A DNA stretch of 12,241 nucleotides, taken from NCBI GenBank assembly GCA_964486645.1, contig CAZAOG010000089.1:1-12241 (forward strand), read 5' to 3'. A program made the position numbers and the translations under genes. This DNA is from GCA-002790365 sp964486645. Its GTDB lineage: Bacteria; Bacteroidota; Ignavibacteria; Ignavibacteriales; Ignavibacteriaceae. Under the pieces are notes generated by a model. The model saw only the letters and a list, made by a program, of their open reading frames with translations, was not told the DNA's origin and did not search any database. Positions 5,362-12,241 of the stretch are shown one piece after another; position 1 is the stretch's first letter, and every line of letters begins with the position of its first letter.

Positions 5362-8300
5362 GTTGTAACCTTATTAATTATGTTTTCGTCTTCTTTTGAT
5401 TTTTCTTTATTCTCTACTTTCAGCGGTTCAAAAGAACTTAACTGTTGGTACATATTCCATTTTTCTTCAACATCTTTTTGAGCTTCCTTCATCAATTTTT
5501 TTGCTCTTTCCGGATGAGATTTTGTAAGCATTTTATATCTTGTTTCCATATATGCATATTCTTCAAACGGAATTTTTAATCCTTTTGACTCCAGTTTGAA
5601 TGGATTCTTACCTGCTTTTTCCATTTCAGGATTATACCTGTATAATTGCCAATAACCCGAATCCACTGCGGCTTTTTGGTTGTGCATTGCAAGTCCCATA
5701 TTTATTCCGTGTGCGATACAGTGACTGTATGCAATAATTAATGACGGACCATCGTATGCTTCCGCTTCAAGAAACGCTCTTACGGTTTGTGTGTCGTTTG
5801 CCCCGAGGGCTACCTTAGCTACATAAACATTGCCGTAAGATATTGCCATCATTCCCAAATCTTTTTTGGCAACATTTTTACCGGCTGAAGCAAATTTTGC
5901 TACCGCGGCTCTCGGTGTAGCCTTTGACATCTGACCGCCGGTATTGGAATAAACTTCGGTATCGAGTACAAGAATATTTACATTTTTACCGGAAGCCAAA
6001 ACGTGGTCTAATCCGCCGTAGCCGATATCGTAAGCCCAGCCGTCTCCGCCCATAATCCAAACGGATTTTTTAACCAAATAATTTGAAAGAGATAAAAGCT
6101 GTTTTATATCCGAGCTTCTGCCGTTGGAAGAAGTTTTCAGCAAATCGTTTAATTTTTTATTTAGTTCATCTACATAACCGCGCTGTTCGTAAATGTCCGC
6201 TTCGTCTTTTTGTTTATTGTTGAGAATATTGTTAATTAGAACATCACCTATTTCATTAGAAAATGTAGTCAGCAGCGTTTTTGCATGTTCTTGATGTTTG
6301 TCAATTGCCAATCTAAAACCAAAGCCGAATTCTGCGTTATCTTCAAACAAAGAGTTATTCCAGGCGGGTCCTCTGCCGTCTTTGTTTACGGACCATGGTG
6401 TTGTCGGAAGGTTACCTCCGTATATAGACGAACATCCTGTTGCATTTGCCACAACAGTTCTGTCGCCAAATAACTGGCTGACAAGTTTTATGTAGGGTGT
6501 TTCACCGCAGCCCAAGCAAGCACTTGAAAACTCGAACAGCGGTTCTAAGAACTGCGAATCCTTAACCTTGGTTAAATTAACTTTTGTTCTGTCAAGTTCG
6601 GGGATGGATAAGAAGAAATCCCAATTTTCTCTTTCTTTTTCTCTTAAAGGTAATTGTTCGTGCATATTTATGGCTTTCAGGCGTGTTTCGCTTTTGTTCT
6701 TTGCAGGACAAACATCCACGCAAATACCGCAGCCCGTACAGTCTTCCACAGCAACCTGAAGTGAATATAGAAGATTTTCTCCGTAGTCTTTTGCTTTGAA
6801 TTTAATGAATTTAAAATCTTTGGGAGCATTTTTCAATTGATCTTCTTCGTAAACCTTTGCTCTTATTGTAGCGTGCGGACAAACAATAACGCATTTGTTA
6901 CATTGAATACAAATATCAGGATCCCAAACAGGAACTTCGAGAGCAATGTTTCTTTTTTCCCATTTGGTGGTTCCGGATATGTAAGTACCGTCTTTAGGCA
7001 ATTGACTTACCGGAATACTGTCGCCTTTTCCTTCAATCATTTTTGCGGTAACTTTTCTTACAAATTCAGGTGCCTTATCAGAAACGGCGGCTCGCATTAA
7101 TTTTTTGCTTGTAACTTCTTTCGGAATTTCTACCATATGAAGATTATCCAGCGTTTGGTCAACGGCAGCAAAATTCATTTCAACAATTTTATCTCCCTTT
7201 GCACCGTAAGTTTTCTTGATTGAATTCTTTATCATTTCAATTGCTTTATCCTTTTCAAGGATATTAGAAATGGCAAAGAAGCAGGTTTGCATGATTGTAT
7301 TGATCCTTGCACCCATTCCGGTTGCTTTTGCAACTTTATAAGCATCAATGATATAAAATTTCATCTTTTTTTCAATTAGGTCTTTCTGCACTTTCTCGGG
7401 TAAAGAATCCCAAACTTTATCTTTAGGAACCTGAGTATTTAAAAGGAATGTAGCACCTTCTATTGCATCTTCAAGCATATCAAATTTTTCTAAAAAAACC
7501 GTTTGATGACATGCAATAAAATTAGCTCTGTCAATTAAATAAGTTGATCTTATTTCTTTAGGTCCGAACCTTAAATGAGAAATAGTGGTTGAACCTGATT
7601 TTTTAGAATCGTAAACAAAATAACCTTGTGCAAAATAATCGGTTCCTTCGCCGATAATTTTAATCGAATTTTTATTTGCGCCCACAGTACCGTCGGCTCC
7701 CAAACCGTAAAATTTACCTCGGAAGGTTTCATCGGATTCAATTGAAAATTCGGGGTCGAAATCCAAGCTTGTATGTGTAACATCATCAATAATACCAACG
7801 GTAAAATGATTTTTAGGTGCTTCCTTTTTCATTTCATCATAAATACCTTTAATCATCGCCGGAGTAAACTCTTTAGAGGATAACCCGTATCTTCCGCCTA
7901 TAATTTTAGGAAAATTGAAAGGAAGATTACCGTCCATAAATCTCTCGGATATCGAGTTCACAACGTCCAAATACATCGGTTCACCTGAGGAACCCGGTTC
8001 CTTTGTTCTGTCTAATACAGCAATGGTTTTAACTGTTTTAGGTAAAGCGTTTATAAAATGTTCAATAGAGAAAGGTCTGTACAATCTTACTTTTATCATC
8101 CCTACTTTTTCTTGTTGTGCAGTAAGGTATTCAACGGTTTCTTCTGCCGCTTCGGCACCTGAACCCATAATTATTATTACTCTCTCCGCATCGGGTGCAC
8201 CCACATAATCAAACAGATGATATTGTCTTCCGACAATATCGGCAAATTTGTCCATCTGCTTTTGAACTATTCCCGGACAATTATCATAAAAAGGATTTAC

Positions 8301-8993
8301 CGTTTCTCTTGCTTGAAAATAAACATCGGGGTTTTGAGAAGTTCCTCTGATAAAGGGATTGTCGGGACTTAACGCCCTTCCCCGGTGAGCTAATACCAAT
8401 TCGTCATCAATCATTGCCCGCATATCATCAAGGGTTAGCTGTTCGATTTTTTTCACTTCGTGAGAAGATCTGAAGCCGTCAAAAAAGTGTACAAAAGGAA
8501 CCCTCGATTCTAATGCTGCCGCCTGCGCAATTAGTGCAAAATCCATTATTTCCTGAACTGAATTTGAAGACAGCATTGCAAAACCGGTTGACCTTGCAGC
8601 CATTACATCACTGTGGTCACCGAAAATAGATAAAGCCTGAGCCGCTATGGACCTTGCCGCCACATTAAAAACCGTGGAGGTTAATTCGCCTGCAATTTTA
8701 AACATATTGGGGATCATCAGCAGTAGTCCCTGTGATGAAGTAAAGGTAGTGGTTAATGCACCGCTTTGTAAGGCGCCGTGAACAGCACCGGATGCACCTC
8801 CTTCACTTTGCATTTCGGTTACGCTGGGAACATCATTCCATATATTTTTAATACCTTTAGCCGACCATGCATCCGACCATTCACCCATATTGGATGAGGG
8901 GGTAATAGGATAAATTGCAATTACTTCGTTTATATGATAAGCAGTATAAGCTGCAGCTTCGTTTCCGTCAATCGTTACTTTTTTTCTTTTCAT
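5358..8993 (-). CDS. nifJ: Pyruvate:ferredoxin (flavodoxin) oxidoreductase
   Basis: NifJ/PFOR oxidatively decarboxylates pyruvate with CoA to acetyl-CoA and CO2, passing electrons to ferredoxin or flavodoxin. At 1211 residues it is a full single-chain enzyme with the domains in order. Domain I (about 1-250) holds Thr31 (YPITPSS), Glu64 (EMQSEGG) and Arg114 (AARSIA). Domains II-III occupy about 260-650, with the linker motif GLGADGTVGANK (430-441). The ferredoxin domain has two CxxCxxCxxxC clusters, Cys695/698/701/705 and Cys752/755/758/762. The thiamine-diphosphate domain has ACLGCG (Cys826, Cys829), TGCSSIYGG (Cys854), GGDGWAYDIGYGG (982-994), VYSNTGGQ with Asn1017, and Cys1092 in SHCIAHG. 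All four ligands of the TPP-proximal 4Fe-4S cluster therefore appear present. The ATG fits the family N-terminus; no Shine-Dalgarno is seen. The C-terminal tail after about 1190 is Lys/Glu-rich and probably unstructured. It is first in a two-gene unit with the DHOD-like gene. Confidence 0.97.
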   Translation of the reverse strand: MKRKKVTIDGNEAAAYTAYHINEVIAIYPITPSSNMGEWSDAWSAKGIKNIWNDVPSVTEMQSEGGASGAVHGALQSGALTTTFTSSQGLLLMIPNMFKIAGELTSTVFNVAARSIAAQALSIFGDHSDVMAARSTGFAMLSSNSVQEIMDFALIAQAAALESRVPFVHFFDGFRSSHEVKKIEQLTLDDMRAMIDDELVLAHRGRALSPDNPFIRGTSQNPDVYFQARETVNPFYDNCPGIVQKQMDKFADIVGRQYHLFDYVGAPDAERVIIIMGSGAEAAEETVEYLTAQQEKVGMIKVRLYRPFSIEHFINALPKTVKTIAVLDRTKEPGSSGEPMYLDVVNSISERFMDGNLPFNFPKIIGGRYGLSSKEFTPAMIKGIYDEMKKEAPKNHFTVGIIDDVTHTSLDFDPEFSIESDETFRGKFYGLGADGTVGANKNSIKIIGEGTDYFAQGYFVYDSKKSGSTTISHLRFGPKEIRSTYLIDRANFIACHQTVFLEKFDMLEDAIEGATFLLNTQVPKDKVWDSLPEKVQKDLIEKKMKFYIIDAYKVAKATGMGARINTIMQTCFFAISNILEKDKAIEMIKNSIKKTYGAKGDKIVEMNFAAVDQTLDNLHMVEIPKEVTSKKLMRAAVSDKAPEFVRKVTAKMIEGKGDSIPVSQLPKDGTYISGTTKWEKRNIALEVPVWDPDICIQCNKCVIVCPHATIRAKVYEEDQLKNAPKDFKFIKFKAKDYGENLLYSLQVAVEDCTGCGICVDVCPAKNKSETRLKAINMHEQLPLREKERENWDFFLSIPELDRTKVNLTKVKDSQFLEPLFEFSSACLGCGETPYIKLVSQLFGDRTVVANATGCSSIYGGNLPTTPWSVNKDGRGPAWNNSLFEDNAEFGFGFRLAIDKHQEHAKTLLTTFSNEIGDVLINNILNNKQKDEADIYEQRGYVDELNKKLNDLLKTSSNGRSSDIKQLLSLSNYLVKKSVWIMGGDGWAYDIGYGGLDHVLASGKNVNILVLDTEVYSNTGGQMSKATPRAAVAKFASAGKNVAKKDLGMMAISYGNVYVAKVALGANDTQTVRAFLEAEAYDGPSLIIAYSHCIAHGINMGLAMHNQKAAVDSGYWQLYRYNPEMEKAGKNPFKLESKGLKIPFEEYAYMETRYKMLTKSHPERAKKLMKEAQKDVEEKWNMYQQLSSFEPLKVENKEKSKEDENIINKVTT

Positions 8994-9028
8994 GTTATTA
9001 AATTTTCTCTGTTAGTTAGTGAATAAAT

Positions 9029-9057
9029 TCTATATATATAGTCTAAAACTATACCAA
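9029..9057 (-). promoter_or_regulatory. Candidate sigma-70-like promoter for nifJ
   Basis: Read on the minus strand, TTGGTA (9057-9052) and TATAGA (9034-9029) are separated by 17 bases, leaving a leader of roughly 30 bases before the nifJ ATG at 8993. The -10 side overlaps a perfect 12-bp palindrome, CTATATATATAG (9030-9041). In such AT-rich DNA chance matches are common, so this is only a candidate. I found no exact TAnnTTTG element of the Bacteroidota type here. Confidence 0.3.
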
Positions 9058-9132
9058 ATTAATATGCTGATTCTACACTCTTTTTAAGCATTTTGTTTCC
9101 AGCATTGGTAAATTAAGTAAGTTTTCAATCAA

Positions 9133-9160
9133 TTGTTCTCAAAAGTAAGAATTTTATATT
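9133..9160 (+). promoter_or_regulatory. Candidate sigma-70-like promoter for the TauE/SafE gene
   Basis: TTGTTC (9133-9138) and TATATT (9155-9160) are separated by 16 bases. Transcription would begin near 9167, about 48 bases before the ATG at 9215 and just past the alternative TTG at 9161. If real, it rules out that TTG start. Chance matches are likely in this AT-rich spacer. Confidence 0.3.
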
Positions 9161-9214
9161 TTGTTACTTTTAAGTAGGTTGATACCACAATTTTATTTTC
9201 ATTTTACAGCCTTT

Positions 9215-10030
9215 ATGGAATTCATTTTAATATTTTTATTGGCTTTAATATTTGCTGCATTCGGTACTGTAGTAGGCTTTGGCGGCGGTATTTTTATGAT
9301 TCCAATTTTAGTTATAGGTTTTAATGTTCCTATTAATATTGCCGTTGGTTCTGTAATTTTAGCCCTGTTCCCCGGCTCTCTTATCTCAACATATTTTAAT
9401 TATAAAAGAAAAAAAATTGATTACAAAGCCGGGATCACGCTTGAAATTCCTACCGTCATCGGAACCGTTCTGGGTGCATATTTAACCTCTATAATTGCCC
9501 TAAATGCTCTGGAAATAGTTTTTGCCGTATTTGTCAGTTTTGTTGGATTAAGTATGATTAAAAAAACAAAAAAGGACAAAATCAAAGATGAAAGAATAAA
9601 AATAATAAAAAGGCTTAACAATCTCAATCCTGCAATCACTCGGAAAACGGAAAACCGACAATACAGAATGAGCTTTTTATTAACGGGCATATTCGGAATA
9701 TCTGCGGGAATCATTTCGGGACTGTTTGGAATTGGAGGCGGCTTTTTGAAAACTCCGATTATGGTAAATGTATTTGATATCCCTCCGTCGGTTGCCGCCG
9801 CAACGGCATTGTTTATGATTGTTTTTACCAGTCTAACAGGAAGCATCAGCCATTATTTTTTGGGCAATTTAGATTTTTATTACACAACATCAATTGTTTT
9901 AGGATTTATATTGGGCGCTTTCTTGGGAAATCATTTTAACCTGAATATATCTGAAAAGACTTTGAAAATACTTATAGGCTTGGGTTTGTTAGCGGCAGGT
10001 TTTTCAATTTTGCTGAATATAATTTTATAA
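9215..10030 (+). CDS. TauE/SafE-family membrane permease (sulfite exporter-like)
   Basis: With the ATG at 9215 the product is 271 residues, about eight membrane segments, built as two related halves as usual for TauE/SafE. The first half has GTVVGFGGGIFMIPILV (17-33); the second has GIISGLFGIGGGFLKTPIM (165-183) followed by a similar block ending in GSISHYF. Between them is a basic cytosolic loop (about 115-150, KKTKKDKIKDERIK). Family members move anions such as sulfite, sulfoacetate or other organic acids across the inner membrane; the substrate cannot be told here. The frame extends to a TTG at 9161, but the extra 18 residues lie before the first membrane helix and may precede the transcription start, so I prefer the ATG. 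No Shine-Dalgarno is seen. It diverges from nifJ and converges on the acetate-CoA ligase gene, so it stands alone. Confidence 0.85.
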   Translation: MEFILIFLLALIFAAFGTVVGFGGGIFMIPILVIGFNVPINIAVGSVILALFPGSLISTYFNYKRKKIDYKAGITLEIPTVIGTVLGAYLTSIIALNALEIVFAVFVSFVGLSMIKKTKKDKIKDERIKIIKRLNNLNPAITRKTENRQYRMSFLLTGIFGISAGIISGLFGIGGGFLKTPIMVNVFDIPPSVAAATALFMIVFTSLTGSISHYFLGNLDFYYTTSIVLGFILGAFLGNHFNLNISEKTLKILIGLGLLAAGFSILLNIIL

Positions 10031-10044
10031 ATAAAAAGGCTCTT

Positions 10045-10069
10045 AAAAAATTATATTGATTTATTTTTT
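10045..10069. terminator. Weak A/T-only hairpin between convergent genes
   Basis: AAAAAAT (10045-10051) and ATTTTTT (10063-10069) can pair over 7 bp with an 11-base loop in the 51-bp gap between the stops of the permease (+) and ligase (-) genes. There is no G-C pair, so stability is poor. The call rests mainly on position between convergent genes and the T-run at the end of the plus-strand arm. Confidence 0.3.
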
Positions 10070-10081
10070 CTTTAGTCTCAA

Positions 10082-12139
10082 CTATTTGCTTGTTTTAATT
10101 CTCACATCAACAAGATGAATATCGTTATTCTCGGTTATTAACACCGGATTAAAATCAAATTCCTCAATGTAAGGATTTTCAAGCATCAGCAAAGATGCGG
10201 AATTTATAAGTGAACATAATTTTTCCAAATCAATTCCTTCCGAACCTCTTACACCCTTTAATATTTTTCCTATTTTAGTTTTGTAAATCATATCTTCAAT
10301 ATCGGTTTTTGAGATGTACGCGGATTTTAAACAAGTATCATTATAAACTTCTACGTATCGTCCGCCGCTGCCGAACATAAGCATCGGACCGAAGGCAGGA
10401 TCTCTGAAACCGCCGATGAGCAATTCGTACTCTGCTTTTATAAAAGACTGGATAAGGAATTTTTCAAGTTCGATGTTCTTTCTCTTAAAATTATTTTCTA
10501 TCTCCGCGGCAGCTAATAATAATTTTTCTTTATCCGCTAAATTTACAATCACTCCTTTGAACTCCGTTTTGTGAATTGCTTTGCCCGAAATTCCTTTCAG
10601 CACAACCGGATATTCAATCTCATCCGCTATTTTGTTAATCTCCGCGGGCTTAACCAAACTGTATTCGGACAAGGGCAGATTGTACTTTGCCGCTATCTTT
10701 TCAACTTCCGGTAAACTTAAAAATCCATTTTTATATGGATTTTTTTCCGCAACTCTTTTCGGTTTATTAACATTAAATTTTTTCTTATTAGAATAGAAAA
10801 GCATATTTGCAATTACTTTGGCAGGTTCTTCGGGATTTTTGAAAAGAGGTGTTTTGAATTCGGACTTAGTCCTGTACTCTTCCCAAAATTCCGGCAGAGA
10901 CATAACAACCTGAAAAATCGGTTTGTTGGATTTTATACCGTTTATCTCTTCAATTAAAGAAAACGCCGGAACCATAACGGGTTCTACAAATATGGATATT
11001 ACCGCGTCAACGTTTTCGTCATTACATAATATTTCATTTACTTTTCTGTATTGCTCTTTTGTGCCTCCGGGAAGAAGGTCAACCGGATTATTAACGCTGC
11101 CTTGCGGAGGTACTGTTTCCCTCAGCTTTTTTTTCGTGCTCTCGGCTAAATTTGCGAGCACAAGATTTTCTTTTTCAATGGAATCAACGGTTAAAATTGC
11201 CGGACCGCCTGCATTAGTTACAACGGCTATTCTTCCGCCTGCCGGTATTTTGAAATTTTCAAATCCTTTGGATGTGTTAAAAAGTTCGTTCAAGTCATCA
11301 ACCCTTATAATTCCGAATTGATTTAAGACAGAATCTACAACGGCGTCGCTGCTTCCGAGAGCACCGGTGTGTGAAAGGGCCGCTTTCATTCCCGCGCCGC
11401 TTCTGCCGGCTTTTAAAATTATCACCGGTTTGGTGATCTTTTTATTTATCATCATATTTATTAAATCTTCGCCCGAAGAAAAACTTTCCAAATACAAGGT
11501 GATGATTTTTATTTGTTCGTCTTCTTCCCAGAACGGAAGGAGATCATTTTCTGAAATATCGGCTTTATTGCCCACACTTATAAAATGACCGAATTTTATA
11601 CCGGTTTCTCTCAAAGAATTAAGCACTGCCGCACCTATAGCACCGCTCTGCGAAAGAAAAGCGGTTTTACCTTTCTCCGGTTTTTCGGCAACGAACGTTG
11701 CGTTTAATTTTATACCGTCAGAAGTGGAAATTACACCCATACAATTTGGACCTATTAATCTCGCGTGTTTCTCTCTTACTAATTCCAATAATCTTTCTTC
11801 ATCTTCTGAGCCTTGACCGCCCACTTCTTTAAAACCGGCAGTTACAAGAATTATGGATTTTACATTTTTTTGAAGAAGCTTTTTTATTGTTTCTTCCACT
11901 GCAAATTTGGGCACTACAACAAGCGCCAAATCAATTGTGGAGTCAATAGAGTTAATTGTTTTGAAACATTTGTAGCCCAGAATTTTATCCGATTTTGGAT
12001 TTACGGGAAAAACCTTACCTGTAAAACCGTAATTTTTTATTGAGCGAAGAAGTTCATAGCCTATGCTTTTTTCTTTTGACGATGCACCCGCAACGCAGAT
12101 ATTTTTTGGATAGAAAAAGTTTTCAATTGTTTTTTGCAT
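10082..12139 (-). CDS. ADP-forming acetate-CoA ligase (acyl-CoA synthetase, NDP-forming, fused alpha-beta)
   Basis: This enzyme converts acetyl-CoA (or another acyl-CoA), ADP and phosphate to the acid, CoA and ATP. The 685 residues correspond to alpha and beta subunits in one chain. The alpha part has a CoA-binding Rossmann domain (about 1-135, VAGASSKEKSIG, ending LIGPNCMG), then a ligase-CoA domain with FLSQSGAIGAA (161-171) and the phosphorylated His257 in ALSHTGALGSSDA. NAGGPAI (309-315) follows in the next subdomain. The ATP-grasp beta part (about 475-685) has VVLKGISGKAIHKTEFKG with Lys515 and the second shuttle histidine His523, plus FGPMLMFGSGG (583-593). No GNAT acetyltransferase domain is attached, which argues against a Pat-type protein acetyltransferase. 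The start is ATG with a possible GGGG 10 bases upstream. Together with nifJ it completes pyruvate to acetate with ATP gain. Acyl specificity is not readable. Confidence 0.92.
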   Translation of the reverse strand: MQKTIENFFYPKNICVAGASSKEKSIGYELLRSIKNYGFTGKVFPVNPKSDKILGYKCFKTINSIDSTIDLALVVVPKFAVEETIKKLLQKNVKSIILVTAGFKEVGGQGSEDEERLLELVREKHARLIGPNCMGVISTSDGIKLNATFVAEKPEKGKTAFLSQSGAIGAAVLNSLRETGIKFGHFISVGNKADISENDLLPFWEEDEQIKIITLYLESFSSGEDLINMMINKKITKPVIILKAGRSGAGMKAALSHTGALGSSDAVVDSVLNQFGIIRVDDLNELFNTSKGFENFKIPAGGRIAVVTNAGGPAILTVDSIEKENLVLANLAESTKKKLRETVPPQGSVNNPVDLLPGGTKEQYRKVNEILCNDENVDAVISIFVEPVMVPAFSLIEEINGIKSNKPIFQVVMSLPEFWEEYRTKSEFKTPLFKNPEEPAKVIANMLFYSNKKKFNVNKPKRVAEKNPYKNGFLSLPEVEKIAAKYNLPLSEYSLVKPAEINKIADEIEYPVVLKGISGKAIHKTEFKGVIVNLADKEKLLLAAAEIENNFKRKNIELEKFLIQSFIKAEYELLIGGFRDPAFGPMLMFGSGGRYVEVYNDTCLKSAYISKTDIEDMIYKTKIGKILKGVRGSEGIDLEKLCSLINSASLLMLENPYIEEFDFNPVLITENNDIHLVDVRIKTSK

Positions 12140-12241
12140 ACTAAGTTTCCCCGAAATAAAATTAATACATTTGTAAAAGCTAAATAATTTAAAATTAAAT
12201 TCTAAATTTTTAATGGAAATGATTTTGTAAAGCGATTCGCC

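Noticed and set aside
7571..7798. Minus-strand 75-codon frame inside nifJ suggesting a frameshift
   Set aside because: The nifJ frame is continuous and keeps conserved motifs on both sides (GLGADGTVGANK included), so this is an alternative-frame shadow.
9161..9214. N-terminal extension of the permease from the TTG at 9161
   Set aside because: The extra residues look unlike a family N-terminus, there is no ribosome binding site, and a candidate promoter places transcription start after this TTG.
9421..9846. Minus-strand open frame of 141 codons inside the permease gene
   Set aside because: It is antisense to the glycine-rich TauE/SafE coding region, whose sense product has clear family motifs; the reverse frame is open by chance.
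10923..11321. Plus-strand open frame of 132 codons inside the acetate-CoA ligase gene
   Set aside because: Antisense to a gene with intact catalytic motifs, no recognisable domain and no ribosome binding site.
12140..12241. C-terminal end of another minus-strand gene at the right edge
   Set aside because: Short open stretches exist in more than one frame (for example one ending in TAG near 12203), but with so few codons and no motif none can be told from chance.

Overview
The window is an AT-rich (my estimate, about one third G+C) stretch of bacterial chromosome. It holds nine protein genes, eight complete and one cut by the left edge. The gene families point to an anaerobic or fermentative member of the Bacteroidota / Ignavibacteriota-Chlorobi group: an HD-domain protein paired with a Pycsar-TM-like membrane protein, a nifJ plus dihydroorotate-dehydrogenase-like pair, and an ADP-forming acetyl-CoA synthetase. 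Shine-Dalgarno signals are weak or absent before the leading genes, which also fits. This placement is inference from gene content; no rRNA or tRNA is present to test it. I see no transposase, CRISPR array, phage gene or tRNA.

Layout. Positions 1-294 (+) are the C-terminal end of an alpha/beta hydrolase, which converges on a four-gene minus-strand cluster with a terminator-like hairpin at 350-370 between them. In transcription order the cluster is an HD phosphohydrolase (4182-3577, TTG start), a Pycsar-TM-like membrane protein (3572-2982), a SixA-type phosphohistidine phosphatase (2944-2450, TTG start) and polyphosphate kinase Ppk1 (2441-384). Gaps are 4, 37 and 8 bp, so one transcript is likely. 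A 190-bp spacer with several inverted repeats (about 4245-4361) separates this cluster from the next minus-strand unit. That unit is nifJ, pyruvate:ferredoxin (flavodoxin) oxidoreductase (8993-5358), whose stop overlaps by ATGA the start of a dihydroorotate-dehydrogenase-like flavoprotein (5361-4372). Divergent from nifJ is a TauE/SafE-family membrane permease (9215-10030, +). It converges on a minus-strand ADP-forming acetate-CoA ligase (12139-10082). The last 102 bases (12140-12241) are the leader of that gene, and I see nothing else certain in them.

How the genes work together. NifJ makes acetyl-CoA and reduced ferredoxin/flavodoxin from pyruvate. The ADP-forming ligase can turn acetyl-CoA into acetate with formation of ATP. 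Together they make a complete pyruvate-to-acetate energy-conserving route, although the two genes are not co-transcribed. The ppk cluster concerns polyphosphate and probably a phospho-signal. Ppk1 works through a phosphohistidine, SixA enzymes remove phosphate from histidine, and the HD protein probably hydrolyses an unknown phosphorylated or nucleotide ligand.

The most interesting part is the ppk cluster. The HD domain and the Pycsar-TM-like membrane domain, which I recall as one fused protein in many Bacteroidota, are here two abutting genes placed with sixA and ppk and with no nucleotide cyclase in view. This is a candidate undescribed polyphosphate- or nucleotide-linked membrane system, not a demonstrated one.
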